Shown: piece by piece, positions 1-8,794 of the stretch | Numbering within the stretch: the stretch's first letter is position 1 | How the letters are laid out: each line of letters opens with the position of its first letter | Assembly: GCF_014076495.1 (NCBI RefSeq) | Contig: NZ_CP043575.1 | Coordinates: 3,782,001-3,846,000 of the forward strand | Direction of reading: 5' to 3' | Length of the DNA stretch: 64,000 bases | From: Comamonas koreensis | GTDB taxonomy: Bacteria > Pseudomonadota > Gammaproteobacteria > Burkholderiales > Burkholderiaceae_C | Made by a program: the position numbers and the translations under genes | Notes under the pieces: generated by a model | The model's database searches: none | Seen by the model: the letters and a program-made list of their open reading frames with translations, nothing else | What the model was told of the DNA's origin: nothing

Positions 1-79
1 CAGCGGGGGTGTGGTCTGCTGCGGCCGATGCGGGTACCGAACTGCGCGCGGCGTTGGGGTTCAGGGTGAGTTCAGACAT
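1..79 (-). CDS. ABC transporter permease (N-terminal fragment)
   Basis: The first 26 residues of a protein are read on the minus strand, beginning MSELTLNPNAARSSVPASAA, and the gene runs off the left edge. An AAGGA ribosome-binding sequence lies just upstream of the ATG. No transmembrane segment is reached, so the sequence alone does not give the function. The call rests on position: it directly follows the solute-binding protein and ATPase genes of an SsuABC/TauABC-type importer, where the permease is the expected third gene. The 20-bp gap to the ATPase gene supports one operon. Confidence 0.5.
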   Translation of the reverse strand, partial: MSELTLNPNAARSSVPASAAADHTPA

Positions 80-99
80 GGTGTGTTCCTTGCCTTGGT

Positions 100-960
100 T
101 TACTGGATATGGACTTCTTCGCGCAGGTCATCCCAGATGCGCTTGGACAGGTCGATGAACTGCGGGTCGTAGCGCACCTCGCTCATCACGCGGGGGCGCG
201 GCAGGTCGATCTCGTAGACGCGCTTCAAGGTGGCAGGGCGGGCTGTCAGCACAAACACGCGGTCGGCCAGCGCAATGGCTTCCTCCAAATCATGGGTCAC
301 AAACACCACCGAGCCGCCGGACGCCGACCACAGGCGCAGCAGCTCGTCCTGCATCAGGGTGCGGGTCTGCATGTCCAACGCCGAGAAGGGCTCGTCCATC
401 AGCAGGATTTCTGGCTGGTTGATAAAGGTCTGCGCCAGCGCCACGCGCTTGCGCATGCCGCCCGAGAGCTGGTGCGGGTAGTGGTTGCCAAAGTTGGCCA
501 GGCCCACGCGGTGGATCCACTCATCGGCGAGCTTGAGCGCCTGCGCACGCGGCGTGCCGCGAAAGATGGGGCCGGCGGCCACGTTGTCGCGCACCGATTT
601 CCAGGGGAAGACGGCATCGGCCTGGAACACAAAGCCGATGCGCGGATCGATCTGCTCTACCTTCTTGCCCATCACGCGCACCTCACCCACTGTCGGCTGC
701 AGCAGGCTGGTGATCAGGTTCAAGGTGGTGGATTTGCCGCTGCCGGTGGGGCCGACGATGGCGATGAATTCGCCCCTGGCCACCGACATCGAAAAATTGC
801 GCAGCGCGAGGGTCGCTGTGCCATCTGGCGCAATAAAGCGCAGCGACACCTTGTCGAATTCAATGGCCGCATCGGCTGGGGGTGCAGAGGTTGCAGCATT
901 TTTGGGCTGCAGAGAACTGGACGGCGCCTGGCTGGCAACCGCCTGGGTGGCATAGGACAT
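100..960 (-). CDS. ABC transporter ATP-binding protein, nitrate/sulfonate/taurine type
   Basis: This 286-residue protein is the cytoplasmic ATPase of an importer of the SsuB/TauB/ThiZ class. A variable N-terminal tail of about 35 residues precedes the nucleotide-binding domain. It has Walker A GPTGSGKST, a Q-loop in VFQADAVFPW, the signature LSGGMRKRVALAQ, Walker B ILLMDEPFSALD and the switch histidine in FVTHDLEEA. The order on the minus strand is binding protein, ATPase, permease, which is usual for this family. Likely substrates are small organic anions such as sulfonates, or a pyrimidine precursor, but the sequence does not decide between them. Confidence 0.93.
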   Translation of the reverse strand: MSYATQAVASQAPSSSLQPKNAATSAPPADAAIEFDKVSLRFIAPDGTATLALRNFSMSVARGEFIAIVGPTGSGKSTTLNLITSLLQPTVGEVRVMGKKVEQIDPRIGFVFQADAVFPWKSVRDNVAAGPIFRGTPRAQALKLADEWIHRVGLANFGNHYPHQLSGGMRKRVALAQTFINQPEILLMDEPFSALDMQTRTLMQDELLRLWSASGGSVVFVTHDLEEAIALADRVFVLTARPATLKRVYEIDLPRPRVMSEVRYDPQFIDLSKRIWDDLREEVHIQ

Positions 961-1033
961 GGTGGTCTTCCCTGTGGGTGTGAATTGCGGGCAGCACGGC
1001 CTGGCCGCGCTGCTGGGCGGCTTGCGCCGCTTT

Positions 1034-2056
1034 TTACTTGGCGCTCAAGTAGGCGTTGGAATAGGTCTTGGCCAGGTCAATGTGCGCGCTCTTCACATTG
1101 GGCTTGTAGGCCGACAAAACCTTGAGCACGGTCTCTGGGCCGCCTTCGGGCATCTTGCCGTCCTTGGTGTACATCGGCAGCGAGGCCTTCAGCGCCGCCA
1201 CATACAGCTCCTTGTCATTGCCGTAGTAGTCCTTGGGCATCTTGTCGGCAATCTCTTCGGCGCTATGGCTGCTGATGTACTGCATGGTCTTGCCAAAGGC
1301 GCGCGCCAGCTTGGCGGCCTGGTCCTTGTGGCTGGCGGCCCATTCGTTGCGCACATACAGGCTGGCGGCAGGGTAGAGGCCGCCCAGTGCGGCCTGGGTG
1401 CCCTCTTCGCTGCGCATATCCACCAGCACCTTGGCGTCGCCGGTCTTGAGCATTTGCGACACGGTCGGCTCGGTGGTCATGCCGGCCTGGATGCGGTCCT
1501 GCTTCATGCCGGCGATAAAGGAGTTGCCAGCGCCCACGGGCAGCAGCGAGTAGTCCTTGCTGGCCACGCCTTCCTTGTCGACCAGGTAGCGGGTGAGGAA
1601 CTCGGTGGAAGAGCCCAGGCCGGTGACGCCCAGGGTCTTGCCCTTGGCATCGGCCATTGATTTGAAGCCGCCTGCCGCTGCCTTGGTGGACACCAGTTCC
1701 ACCTCACCGGGCACCTTGCAGAACACCGCAATGGCCTGGATCTCCTTGCCCTTGGCCTGCAGGTCGATGGTGTGGTCGTAGAAACCCACCACGCCTTGCA
1801 CGGCACCGGCGATCAGCTGGTTTTCTGCATCCACGCCGGCAGGCTGCGATTGCAGCTCGACCTTCAGGCCCTCTTCCTTGAAGTAGCCCAGCGACTCGGC
1901 CAGCTTGGCGGGCAGGTAGATGATCTTGTTGATGCCGCCCACCATGATGGTGACGGTGTCGTCTGCCGCCTGGGCAGCCGTGCTGGCCATGCAGCAGACA
2001 GCAGCAGCGGCGATGGCTGCCAGGGCATGGCGGCGGGTAGCGTGGAACTTGGTCAT
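1034..2056 (-). CDS. ABC transporter substrate-binding protein (NMT1/SsuA-like)
   Basis: This 340-residue periplasmic receptor is the first gene of the importer operon. The N-terminus (MTKFHATRRHALAAIAAAAV) has the twin-arginine-like or Sec-type basic, hydrophobic and AQA pattern of a signal peptide, with likely cleavage after TAAQA. The mature part begins DDTVTIMVGGINKIIYLPAK, typical of the NMT1/THI5-like fold that binds sulfonates, nitrate or pyrimidine precursors. An AAGGAGAC ribosome-binding site precedes the ATG. The 70-bp spacing to the ATPase gene suggests co-transcription. The substrate is not determined. Confidence 0.9.
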   Translation of the reverse strand: MTKFHATRRHALAAIAAAAVCCMASTAAQAADDTVTIMVGGINKIIYLPAKLAESLGYFKEEGLKVELQSQPAGVDAENQLIAGAVQGVVGFYDHTIDLQAKGKEIQAIAVFCKVPGEVELVSTKAAAGGFKSMADAKGKTLGVTGLGSSTEFLTRYLVDKEGVASKDYSLLPVGAGNSFIAGMKQDRIQAGMTTEPTVSQMLKTGDAKVLVDMRSEEGTQAALGGLYPAASLYVRNEWAASHKDQAAKLARAFGKTMQYISSHSAEEIADKMPKDYYGNDKELYVAALKASLPMYTKDGKMPEGGPETVLKVLSAYKPNVKSAHIDLAKTYSNAYLSAK

Positions 2057-2245
2057 GCAGTGTCTCCTTGAAGTTGTGGTCCTGGCATCTGCAGTGGTGG
2101 CTCCCCGAGCTGGGCGACCGCATAATGCACCGGATAGGAACAGAGTCTAGAAACTGCACCCTTTCAGTGCGCTTTCGCTGCACTGCAGCATTTTTAGTGG
2201 TTATCCCTGATCTATTTGCGGGCGCCCGGCGTCCCACCTCCTCCG

Positions 2246-2926
2246 ATGAAGATCCTTCTGGTCGAAGACAACCTGGAACTGGCCCAGTCCCTGGCCGAGC
2301 TGCTGCGCCAGCATGCTTTTGTGGTGGACCATGTGGACCGTGGCGATGCGGCTGACCAGCTGCTGAGCCAATCGCACTACGACTTGCTGCTGCTGGACCT
2401 GAACCTGCCCCAACTGAGCGGCAAGGCCTTGCTGCGCCGCCTGCGTGAGCGGGGGGACAGCCTGCCGGTGATTGTGCTGACGGCCAGCGATTCGCTCGAC
2501 CAGAAGGTGCTGTGCCTGGAAATTGGCGCCGATGACTACCTGGTCAAACCGGTGGAGGTGCGCGAGTTGCTGGCCCGCATGCAGGCCATTGCGCGGCGCC
2601 AGATGCCCGGGCGCGAAAACCAGGTGCGCTGCGGCAACCTGCAGTTGGACTTGCGCACGCGCCTGTTCAGCGTGGCGGGCGAAGAGCTGGCCCTGCCCCC
2701 GCGCGAGCGCAGTGTGCTCGAAGCGCTGATGCTGCAAAACGGCAGCGCCCTGCCCAAGCAGCGGCTGATGGATGTGATCTACGGCATGGACGAAGAGGCC
2801 AGCGCCGATGCGGTGGACCTGTATGTGCACCGCCTGCGCAAGAAGCTGCAGGCCAGCGACACCACCATCATGACCTTGCGCGGCGTGGGCTACCTGCTCA
2901 AGCAAAAACTGGCCGGCGGGGACTGA
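2246..2926 (+). CDS. OmpR-family response regulator (TctD-like)
   Basis: This is a 226-residue two-component response regulator. The receiver domain begins MKILLVEDNLELAQSL, with acidic residues near positions 8-9, the phospho-acceptor Asp51 in LLLLDLNLPQ and the conserved Lys in DDYLVKPVEV. The C-terminal half (about 125-222) is an OmpR/PhoB winged helix ending in TLRGVGYLL. I chose the ATG at 2246 because the receiver fold starts exactly there; an in-frame upstream start would add a proline-rich tail. The sensor gene begins immediately after the stop codon. The TctE-like partner suggests control of organic-acid uptake. Confidence 0.93.
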   Translation: MKILLVEDNLELAQSLAELLRQHAFVVDHVDRGDAADQLLSQSHYDLLLLDLNLPQLSGKALLRRLRERGDSLPVIVLTASDSLDQKVLCLEIGADDYLVKPVEVRELLARMQAIARRQMPGRENQVRCGNLQLDLRTRLFSVAGEELALPPRERSVLEALMLQNGSALPKQRLMDVIYGMDEEASADAVDLYVHRLRKKLQASDTTIMTLRGVGYLLKQKLAGGD

Positions 2927-4414
2927 ATGCTGCACAGCCTGCGCGCACGCCTGGCCCTGTGGCTGCTGCTGCCGCTGGCGGTGCTGGTGGGCCTGTGCGG
3001 CTGGTTTGCCCATGAGCACGCCGAGGACGCGGCCGACTATGTGCAGGACCATGACCTGCTGTCCTCGGCCAAGATCCTGGCTGACCGCCTGATCTGGGAA
3101 GACGGCGATGTGCGCGCCAGCGTGCCGCCGTCGGCGCTCAGCCTGTTCATGTCACCGGCGCGCGACCATGTCTACCTGAGCGTGATGGATGCGCAAGGCC
3201 AGTTGCTGGCGGGCCAGCAGAATTTTCCGCAGCCGCCAAAGCTGCAGCTGAGCGGCAGCGACAACGCCCAGTGGTATGACGCCGTCTGGCAAGGCCAGCC
3301 GATCCGCGCCGTCATCACGCGCCGGGCTATGTACGACGTGGCGGGCGCGCGCGAGATCACCATCCTGGTTGGCAAAACCACGCACAGCCGCGACAACATG
3401 GTGCAGACCTTGTGGTGGCCGACGATGGAATACCTGCTCTGGGCACTGGCCGTGGCCGTGCTGGTGAGCGCCACCGCCTTGACCCTGGAGCTGCGCGCGC
3501 TGCTGCGCATGGCGCGCCAGCTGGCCGAGCGCCCGGCCCGGGATCTGGATTTTCACCTCGACTCGCGCCAGATTCACCAGGAGCTGCGGCCGCTGACCGA
3601 GACCGTCAACCAGTTCGCCCGCACCATCCGCGCCCAGGTCGCGCGCCAGCGCCAGTTCATCTCGGATGCAGCGCACCAGCTGCGCACGCCGCTGGCCATC
3701 CAGGCCCATACCTTGGAGCAGGCGCTGGGCCAGACGCCTGCCGAGCTGGCCGCCCTCTCGGTCGCGCAGCGCCTGGCCGTGCTGCAGCGGCTGCAGCGCA
3801 GCAACCAGCAGTTGCTCAATGTGGCCAACCAGCTGCTCACCCTGGCGCAGGCCGAGGCTGGCAGCGCCGCGCATGCCGCCCAAGCGCCGCAGTGGCTGGA
3901 CCTGCGCGCACTGTGCCTGCAGTGCCTGGAAGCCTTGGCGCCAGCGGCCGACCTCAAGCAGATCGACCTGGGCTGGGAGGAAAGCGAAGCGCCTGCTGTT
4001 GCAGCAGCAGATGCTGGCAAGCCCTCAGCCGATGCACATGCGTTTTCGCTGTATACCAGCAGCCGTCTGTTGCCCGAGCTGATTGCCAACCTGGTGGACA
4101 ACGCGATCCGCTACACGCCGCCGCAAGGCCAGGTGACCTTGGGCCTGGAGGCCAGCGCCGACAGCCTGCTGTTGTGGGTGCAAGACAATGGCCCGGGCAT
4201 ACCCGCGCAAAGCCGCGATCGGGTGCTGGAGCGTTTTTACCGCCTGACCAACGACACGCCTGGCACCGGCCTGGGGCTGGCGATTGTGCAGGAGGTGGCA
4301 CGCGCAACGGGCGCCCACCTGCAACTGGCCGATGCCCAGCAGCGCTGTACGCCACCCTTTGGCCCGGGCCTGCGCATCAGCGTGCGTTTTGCGCGAACGG
4401 CAGGCCAGGACTAA
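2927..4414 (+). CDS. Sensor histidine kinase, TctE-like
   Basis: This 495-residue membrane histidine kinase is paired with the response regulator gene ending one base upstream. A membrane segment spans residues 9-25. A periplasmic 2CSK_N-type sensor region follows to about 165, then a second membrane segment. The H-box is ISDAAHQLRTPLA, with His near residue 250. The ATPase domain shows LIANLVDNAIRYTP (N-box), DNGPGIP and GTGLGLAIV (G-boxes). The N-terminal sensor type is that of TctE kinases, which regulate tricarboxylate transport. A Bug-type receptor gene lies 4 kb away, but a link is only inference. Confidence 0.92.
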   Translation: MLHSLRARLALWLLLPLAVLVGLCGWFAHEHAEDAADYVQDHDLLSSAKILADRLIWEDGDVRASVPPSALSLFMSPARDHVYLSVMDAQGQLLAGQQNFPQPPKLQLSGSDNAQWYDAVWQGQPIRAVITRRAMYDVAGAREITILVGKTTHSRDNMVQTLWWPTMEYLLWALAVAVLVSATALTLELRALLRMARQLAERPARDLDFHLDSRQIHQELRPLTETVNQFARTIRAQVARQRQFISDAAHQLRTPLAIQAHTLEQALGQTPAELAALSVAQRLAVLQRLQRSNQQLLNVANQLLTLAQAEAGSAAHAAQAPQWLDLRALCLQCLEALAPAADLKQIDLGWEESEAPAVAAADAGKPSADAHAFSLYTSSRLLPELIANLVDNAIRYTPPQGQVTLGLEASADSLLLWVQDNGPGIPAQSRDRVLERFYRLTNDTPGTGLGLAIVQEVARATGAHLQLADAQQRCTPPFGPGLRISVRFARTAGQD

Positions 4415-5340
4415 GCCAGGAGAGGTGTCGTGGCGAGTGTGGCGGCCGGTGTGGCAGCACCAGGCTGGCGCGCCAGCGCGATAAAGGCGCGCACATAGTC
4501 GATGGCCGTATCCGATTCGCGCGCCCCCAGAAAGATCTGCTTGGCAATGCCGCGCGGGCCCAGCCGCACGGGCACCACGTCCATCTTGGCAGCGTACTCC
4601 TCCACCAGCCAGCGCGGCAGCGCCGCCACGCCCCGGCCGCTGGCGACCATCTGCACCATGATGTCGGTGGTCTCGATGGTCTTGTGGCGCCGGGGCGTGA
4701 TGCCGGCGGGCAGCAGGAACTGGTTGTAGATGTCGAGCCGCTCGATATCGACCGGGTAGCTGACCAGCACCTCTTGCGCGAGCTGCTGGGGCTTCACATA
4801 GGCGGCAGATGCCAGCGCATGGCCCCGGGGCACGACCAGCACCTGCTCGTAGTCAAACACCGGCTCAAACTGCAGCCCGGGTTTGAACAGCGGGTCGGGC
4901 GTGACCAGCAGGTCGATCTCATAGCCAAACAGCGCGCCGATACCGCCGAACTGGAATTTCTGCTTCACATCCACCTCCACATCGGGCCAGGCGGCCAGGT
5001 AGGGCGAGACGACCTTGAGCAGCCACTGGTAGCAGGGGTGGCATTCCATGCCGATGCGCAGCGCGCCGCGCTCGCCCTGGGCAAACTGGCCCAGGCGCTC
5101 TTCGGCCAGGTCCAGCTGCGGCAGCACGCGGTTGGCCACCGCCAGCAGGTACTGGCCGGCCTGCGTCAGCCGCAGGCTGCGGCCTTCGCGCAGCCATACC
5201 TCCGTGCCCAGCTGGTGCTCCAGCTTTTTCATGCTGTGGCTCAGCGCCGATTGGCTGAGATGGAGCACGCTGGCAGCGGCGGTGAGCGAGCCCTGCTTTT
5301 CGACCTGCTGGACGATGCTGAGGTGGATACGTTCCAACAT
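4411..5340 (-). CDS. metR: LysR-family regulator MetR
   Basis: This 309-residue LysR regulator has an N-terminal winged HTH (SLTAAASVLHLSQSALSHSM, about residues 18-37) and a C-terminal effector domain in which CHPCYQW and VLVVPRGHAL match the MetR subfamily. MetR activates methionine biosynthesis genes, with homocysteine as co-effector. The gene is divergent from a DUF1852 gene and a core-MetE-like methionine synthase gene. The 142-bp gap contains a perfect TGAA-N5-TTCA MetR box, which strongly supports the assignment. Its 3' end overlaps the convergent sensor kinase gene by 4 bp. Confidence 0.9.
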   Translation of the reverse strand: MLERIHLSIVQQVEKQGSLTAAASVLHLSQSALSHSMKKLEHQLGTEVWLREGRSLRLTQAGQYLLAVANRVLPQLDLAEERLGQFAQGERGALRIGMECHPCYQWLLKVVSPYLAAWPDVEVDVKQKFQFGGIGALFGYEIDLLVTPDPLFKPGLQFEPVFDYEQVLVVPRGHALASAAYVKPQQLAQEVLVSYPVDIERLDIYNQFLLPAGITPRRHKTIETTDIMVQMVASGRGVAALPRWLVEEYAAKMDVVPVRLGPRGIAKQIFLGARESDTAIDYVRAFIALARQPGAATPAATLATTPLLA

Positions 5341-5345
5341 TCAAA

Positions 5346-5358
5346 TGAACCACATTCA
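5346..5358. promoter_or_regulatory. MetR-binding site
   Basis: The sequence TGAACCACATTCA is an exact match to the MetR consensus TGAA-N5-TTCA. It lies 6 bp upstream of the metR start and about 125 bp upstream of mesX. This is the usual place for autoregulation of metR and activation of the divergent methionine gene. Confidence 0.75.
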
Positions 5359-5482
5359 TGGATTTATGAGATAAAACCATTTTACTTCATGAATAACCCG
5401 CTCTAACATCCGGCCCATCGACCTGAGCAGCGTGCTATGCCCAAGGCAGCTCAGGTCCCCTGCATTCAATGATCGGACCCCC

Positions 5483-6466
5483 ATGAGCAGCGACATCAGC
5501 TTCACCCTCCAGCGCCTGCGCTTTGACGAGCACTACCAGCCCTCCGGCAGCACACGCATCACCACCAACTTTGCCAACCTGGCCCGGGGCCAGAGCCGGC
5601 AGCAGAACCTGCGCAACACCTTGCGGATGATCGACAACCGCTTCAACGAGCTGGCCCATTGGGACAACCCCAGCGCTGACCGCTATGCGGTGGAGCTGGA
5701 CATCGTCACGGTAGCGATGCAACTGGGCGCGCAGCGCAACCAGGAGGCCTTTCCACTGATCGAGATGCTGCAGACGCATATCCTCGACAAGCAGACGGGC
5801 CAGCGCAGTGCCGGCATTGTGGGCAACAACTTCTCGTCCTATGTGCGCGACTACGACTTCAGCGTGCTGCTGCCGGCGCACAACCTGGACCGGGCCGGCT
5901 TCAGCACCCCGGCGCATTTTGGCGAGCTGCATGGCAAGCTGTTCAAGGCTTTTGCGGGCTCCAGCACCTACCGCGACAACTTCAGCAAGCCGCCGGTGAT
6001 CTGCATCAGCGCATCGACCAGCAAGGTCTACCAGCGCAGCGGCAACCAGCACCCGGTGCTGGGCATCGAGTACCAGCAAAACGAGCTGTCGTCGACCGAC
6101 CAGTACTTTGCCAAGATGGGGATGCAGGTGCGCTTTTTCATGCCCGCCAACAGCGTTGCGCCGCTGGCCTTTTACTTTGATGGCGACCTGCTGGGCGACT
6201 ACAGCAGCCTGGAGCTGATTGCCACCATCAGCACGATGGAGACCTTCCAGAAGATCTACCGCCCGGAGATCTACAACGCCAATGCCGCCGCCGGCGCGCG
6301 TTACCAGCCGAGCCTGAAGCACGAGGATTACTCGCTGACGCAGATCGTCTATGACCGCGAAGAGCGCAGCCAGCTGGCCATCCAACAAGGCCGGTTTGCC
6401 GAGGAGCATTTCATCAAGCCCTACCAGGGTGTTCTGCAAGCCTGGGCGGCCCAGGCCAGCGTTTGA
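5483..6466 (+). CDS. mesX: DUF1852 protein, partner of MesD methionine synthase
   Basis: This 327-residue protein is of the DUF1852 family. It is recognised from the N-terminal pattern ISFTLQRLRFDEHYQPSGS followed by TRITTNFANLARG and MIDNRFNELAHWDNP. Proteins of this family (MesX) are known to be required together with MesD, a folate-independent, B12-independent methionine synthase of aerobic bacteria; the methyl donor is not settled. The adjacent downstream gene is a MesD-type synthase and the upstream divergent gene is metR. I chose the ATG at 5483 because the family similarity starts there; a GTG at 5432 would add 17 residues without similarity. Confidence 0.85.
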   Translation: MSSDISFTLQRLRFDEHYQPSGSTRITTNFANLARGQSRQQNLRNTLRMIDNRFNELAHWDNPSADRYAVELDIVTVAMQLGAQRNQEAFPLIEMLQTHILDKQTGQRSAGIVGNNFSSYVRDYDFSVLLPAHNLDRAGFSTPAHFGELHGKLFKAFAGSSTYRDNFSKPPVICISASTSKVYQRSGNQHPVLGIEYQQNELSSTDQYFAKMGMQVRFFMPANSVAPLAFYFDGDLLGDYSSLELIATISTMETFQKIYRPEIYNANAAAGARYQPSLKHEDYSLTQIVYDREERSQLAIQQGRFAEEHFIKPYQGVLQAWAAQASV

Positions 6467-6588
6467 CCACTTCCAGACTGGCATTGCTGCTTGCGCGCAT
6501 GTCACCTACGCAACCCCCTTGTGCAGCGGCGTGCGCACAATGCCTTGCACGCCAACCTGCCCCCCATATTTGAAAAAGGAAATCTCTG

Positions 6589-7614
6589 ATGTTTGAAACC
6601 TCCATTGCCGGCAGTCTGCCCAAACCCGCCTGGCTGGCCGAAACCAACAAGCTCTGGCCCCAGTGGATGGCAGAAGGCGATGCACTGCGCCAAGCCAAGG
6701 CCGATGCGACCTTGCTGTGGATCAAGGCCCAGGAGGACGCCGGTCTGGACATCGTGGGCGACGGCGAGCAGGCGCGCCAGCACTTTGTGCATGGCTTTCT
6801 GGAGCAGGTCGAAGGCATCGACTTCGACAACAAGGTGAAGATGGGCATCCGCGACAACCGCTACGACGCGATGGTGCCGCAGGTGGTAGCCGCCCTGCGC
6901 CTCAAGGGCCGTGTGCATGCGTTTGAAGCGCAGCTGACGCGCGCCCACACGAAGAAAAAGCTCAAGTTCACCCTGCCCGGCCCGATGACGATTGTGGACA
7001 CCGTGGCGGACCGCTTCTATGGCGACAAGGTAAAGATGGCCATGGCCTTTGCCGAGCTGCTGAACCAGGAAGCGCTGGCCCTGCAGGCCGATGGCGTGGA
7101 CATCATCCAGTTCGATGAACCGGCCTTTAACGTCTACATGAAGGACGCAGCGGACTGGGGCGTGCAGGCGCTCGAGCGCGCAGCGCAGGGCCTCAGCTGC
7201 ACCACCGCCGTGCACATCTGCTACGGCTACGGCATCAAGGCCAATACCGACTGGAAGAGCACGCTGGGCGACGAATGGCGCCAGTACGAGACGGTGTTCC
7301 CGGCGCTCGCGCGCAGCAGCATCGACCAGGTGAGCCTGGAGTGCATCCACTCCCATGTGCCGCCCGACCTGATGAAGCTGCTGGCCGGCAAGGATGTCAT
7401 GGTGGGGGTGATCGATGTGGCGAGCGACACCATCGAGACGCCCGAGGAAGTGGCCGACACCATTGCCCGCGCGCTGGAGTTTGTGCCCGCAGACCGCCTC
7501 TTCCCCTGCACCAACTGCGGCCTGGCACCGATGTCGCGCGATGTGGCCTGGGGCAAGCTCAAGGCACTGGCAGCGGGCACCCAGCTGGCCAAGGAGCGGC
7601 TGGCTGCTGCTTGA
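6589..7614 (+). CDS. mesD: Methionine synthase, core MetE type (MesD-like)
   Basis: This 341-residue protein contains only the C-terminal catalytic barrel of cobalamin-independent methionine synthase and lacks the N-terminal half of MetE (about 750 residues). Zinc ligands of the homocysteine site are visible: His209 and Cys211 in AVHICYGYG and Cys310 in CTNCGL. FTLPGPMTI and DIIQFDEPAF are further MetE-barrel motifs. Single-barrel proteins next to DUF1852 belong to the MesD class, which makes methionine from homocysteine with a methyl donor other than methyl-folate. A GAAAAAGGAAA ribosome-binding site precedes the ATG. MetR control is expected. Confidence 0.87.
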   Translation: MFETSIAGSLPKPAWLAETNKLWPQWMAEGDALRQAKADATLLWIKAQEDAGLDIVGDGEQARQHFVHGFLEQVEGIDFDNKVKMGIRDNRYDAMVPQVVAALRLKGRVHAFEAQLTRAHTKKKLKFTLPGPMTIVDTVADRFYGDKVKMAMAFAELLNQEALALQADGVDIIQFDEPAFNVYMKDAADWGVQALERAAQGLSCTTAVHICYGYGIKANTDWKSTLGDEWRQYETVFPALARSSIDQVSLECIHSHVPPDLMKLLAGKDVMVGVIDVASDTIETPEEVADTIARALEFVPADRLFPCTNCGLAPMSRDVAWGKLKALAAGTQLAKERLAAA

Positions 7615-7633
7615 TACGCCTGCTTGATACGCC
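7608..7633 (+). repeat. 13-bp tandem duplication at the mesD stop codon
   Basis: TGCTTGATACGCC occurs twice head to tail. The first copy contains the mesD stop codon (TGA at 7612-7614), so the second copy lies outside the gene. It looks like a recent slip-strand duplication without coding effect. Confidence 0.8.
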
Positions 7634-7652
7634 AGGCTTATGCACCAACCTA

Positions 7653-7673
7653 ACCCGGTCCAAACAACCGGGT
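7653..7673 (+). terminator. Hairpin downstream of mesD
   Basis: A 7-bp perfect stem (ACCCGGT / ACCGGGT) with a 7-base loop lies between the convergent mesD and nitronate monooxygenase genes. There is no U-tract, so intrinsic termination is uncertain. Confidence 0.4.
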
Positions 7674-7700
7674 CGCCCTGACTGGGTCAGCTACTTTCAG

Positions 7701-8792
7701 CTACTGCACAAAGCCGCTCACCCGCCCCCAGGCCTGGTTCATCTCGGCCACCAGCAGGGTCATCTGCGCGGCGACCGTCGTGGGCGCCTTGATGCCAAAC
7801 ACACTCTGCCCGGCTGCTTCGTAGATCAGCTGGGCATTGTTGTGCTCGTGGATGGAGGCGAACACATCACCGGTCAGCGCCTGCTGCTGGGGCATTCCGA
7901 GCGGCGCGGGGGCATCGGCCTCGTCCCAGGCATCGATCCAGGCACTGCGCACCACGCGGCAAGGCTTGCCGCTGTGGGCGCGCGAGATGACGGTGTCTTC
8001 GCTGCTGCTGGCGATCAGCCGGTCCAGCAACGCAGCGGGCGTGTGGTTCTCTTGCGCGGCCATCCACAAGGTGCCCAGCCAGGCGCCCTGCGCGCCGCTG
8101 CAGATGCTGCCCAGCACCTGCGCACCGGTGGCGATGCCGCCAGCGGCCAGCACGGGCGTGTTCTGGGCCAGCTCCACTACCTGCGGCAGCAGCGACATGG
8201 TGCCCACGGTGCCGGTGTGGCCCCCCGCGTCATAGCCCTGGGCGACGAGCACATCCACGCCCATGTCCAGCGCCTTGCGCGCATGGCGCAGCGAGCCGAT
8301 CAGCGAGAACGTCAGCTTGCCTCTGCGCTTGGCCTCGGCAATCAGCTCGGCGCGCAGGCCGATGGCCGTTGCCACCGCGCATGCCTGGGAGTTCAGCACC
8401 GCATCGATCTGCGCCTGAAACAGTGCCTCCGAGCGCGCATGGGCGGTAAAAAAGCTGGGCTGGCTGGGCGGCTGGATGGCAAAACGCTCGCGCAGCCCGG
8501 CCACAAAGGCCACATGCGCGGGTGGCAGCGCTGCCTGCAGGCTTTGCGGATCGGCCTGCTCTGGCACATGGGCGGGCAGCATCAGGTCAATGCCATAGGG
8601 CAGACCCGCCAGACGCTGCTCCACATCGCGCACGATGGCCGGAATATCCTGCGGCGCATCACGCGCCAGCCCCAGCACGGGAAAGCCGCCGGCCTGGGCA
8701 ATGGCGACCACGACATCGGGCTCATGCGAGAAGCCAAAGATGGGATGCTGGATGCCCAGGCGCTGGCAAAGAGGTGTTTGAAACTGCGGCAT
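7701..8792 (-). CDS. Nitronate monooxygenase / NPD-family flavin oxidoreductase
   Basis: This 363-residue TIM-barrel FMN enzyme is of the 2-nitropropane dioxygenase (YrpB) family. The start PQFQTPLCQRLGIQHPIFG, the flavin-binding GYDAGGHTG and the PVLAAGGIATG segment are diagnostic. Family members oxidise nitronates such as propionate-3-nitronate with O2 or act as NAD(P)H-dependent flavin reductases; which applies here cannot be seen. The gene starts 2 bp after the Bug receptor gene on the same strand, so they are probably one transcript. Confidence 0.88.
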   Translation of the reverse strand: MPQFQTPLCQRLGIQHPIFGFSHEPDVVVAIAQAGGFPVLGLARDAPQDIPAIVRDVEQRLAGLPYGIDLMLPAHVPEQADPQSLQAALPPAHVAFVAGLRERFAIQPPSQPSFFTAHARSEALFQAQIDAVLNSQACAVATAIGLRAELIAEAKRRGKLTFSLIGSLRHARKALDMGVDVLVAQGYDAGGHTGTVGTMSLLPQVVELAQNTPVLAAGGIATGAQVLGSICSGAQGAWLGTLWMAAQENHTPAALLDRLIASSSEDTVISRAHSGKPCRVVRSAWIDAWDEADAPAPLGMPQQQALTGDVFASIHEHNNAQLIYEAAGQSVFGIKAPTTVAAQMTLLVAEMNQAWGRVSGFVQ

Positions 8793-8794
8793 GT

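Noticed and set aside
109..1125. Long open frame on the plus strand opposite the ABC ATPase gene
   Set aside because: It lacks a ribosome-binding site and similarity and runs antisense to a well-conserved ATPase; long antisense frames are expected in GC-rich sequence.
3412..5406. 664-codon open frame through the sensor kinase and MetR genes
   Set aside because: It overlaps two well-supported genes, has a proline/arginine/glycine-rich composition and no domain.
5359..5482. SAM or cobalamin riboswitch ahead of the methionine genes
   Set aside because: No conserved SAM-box or B12-box elements are visible; the MetR site explains the regulation.
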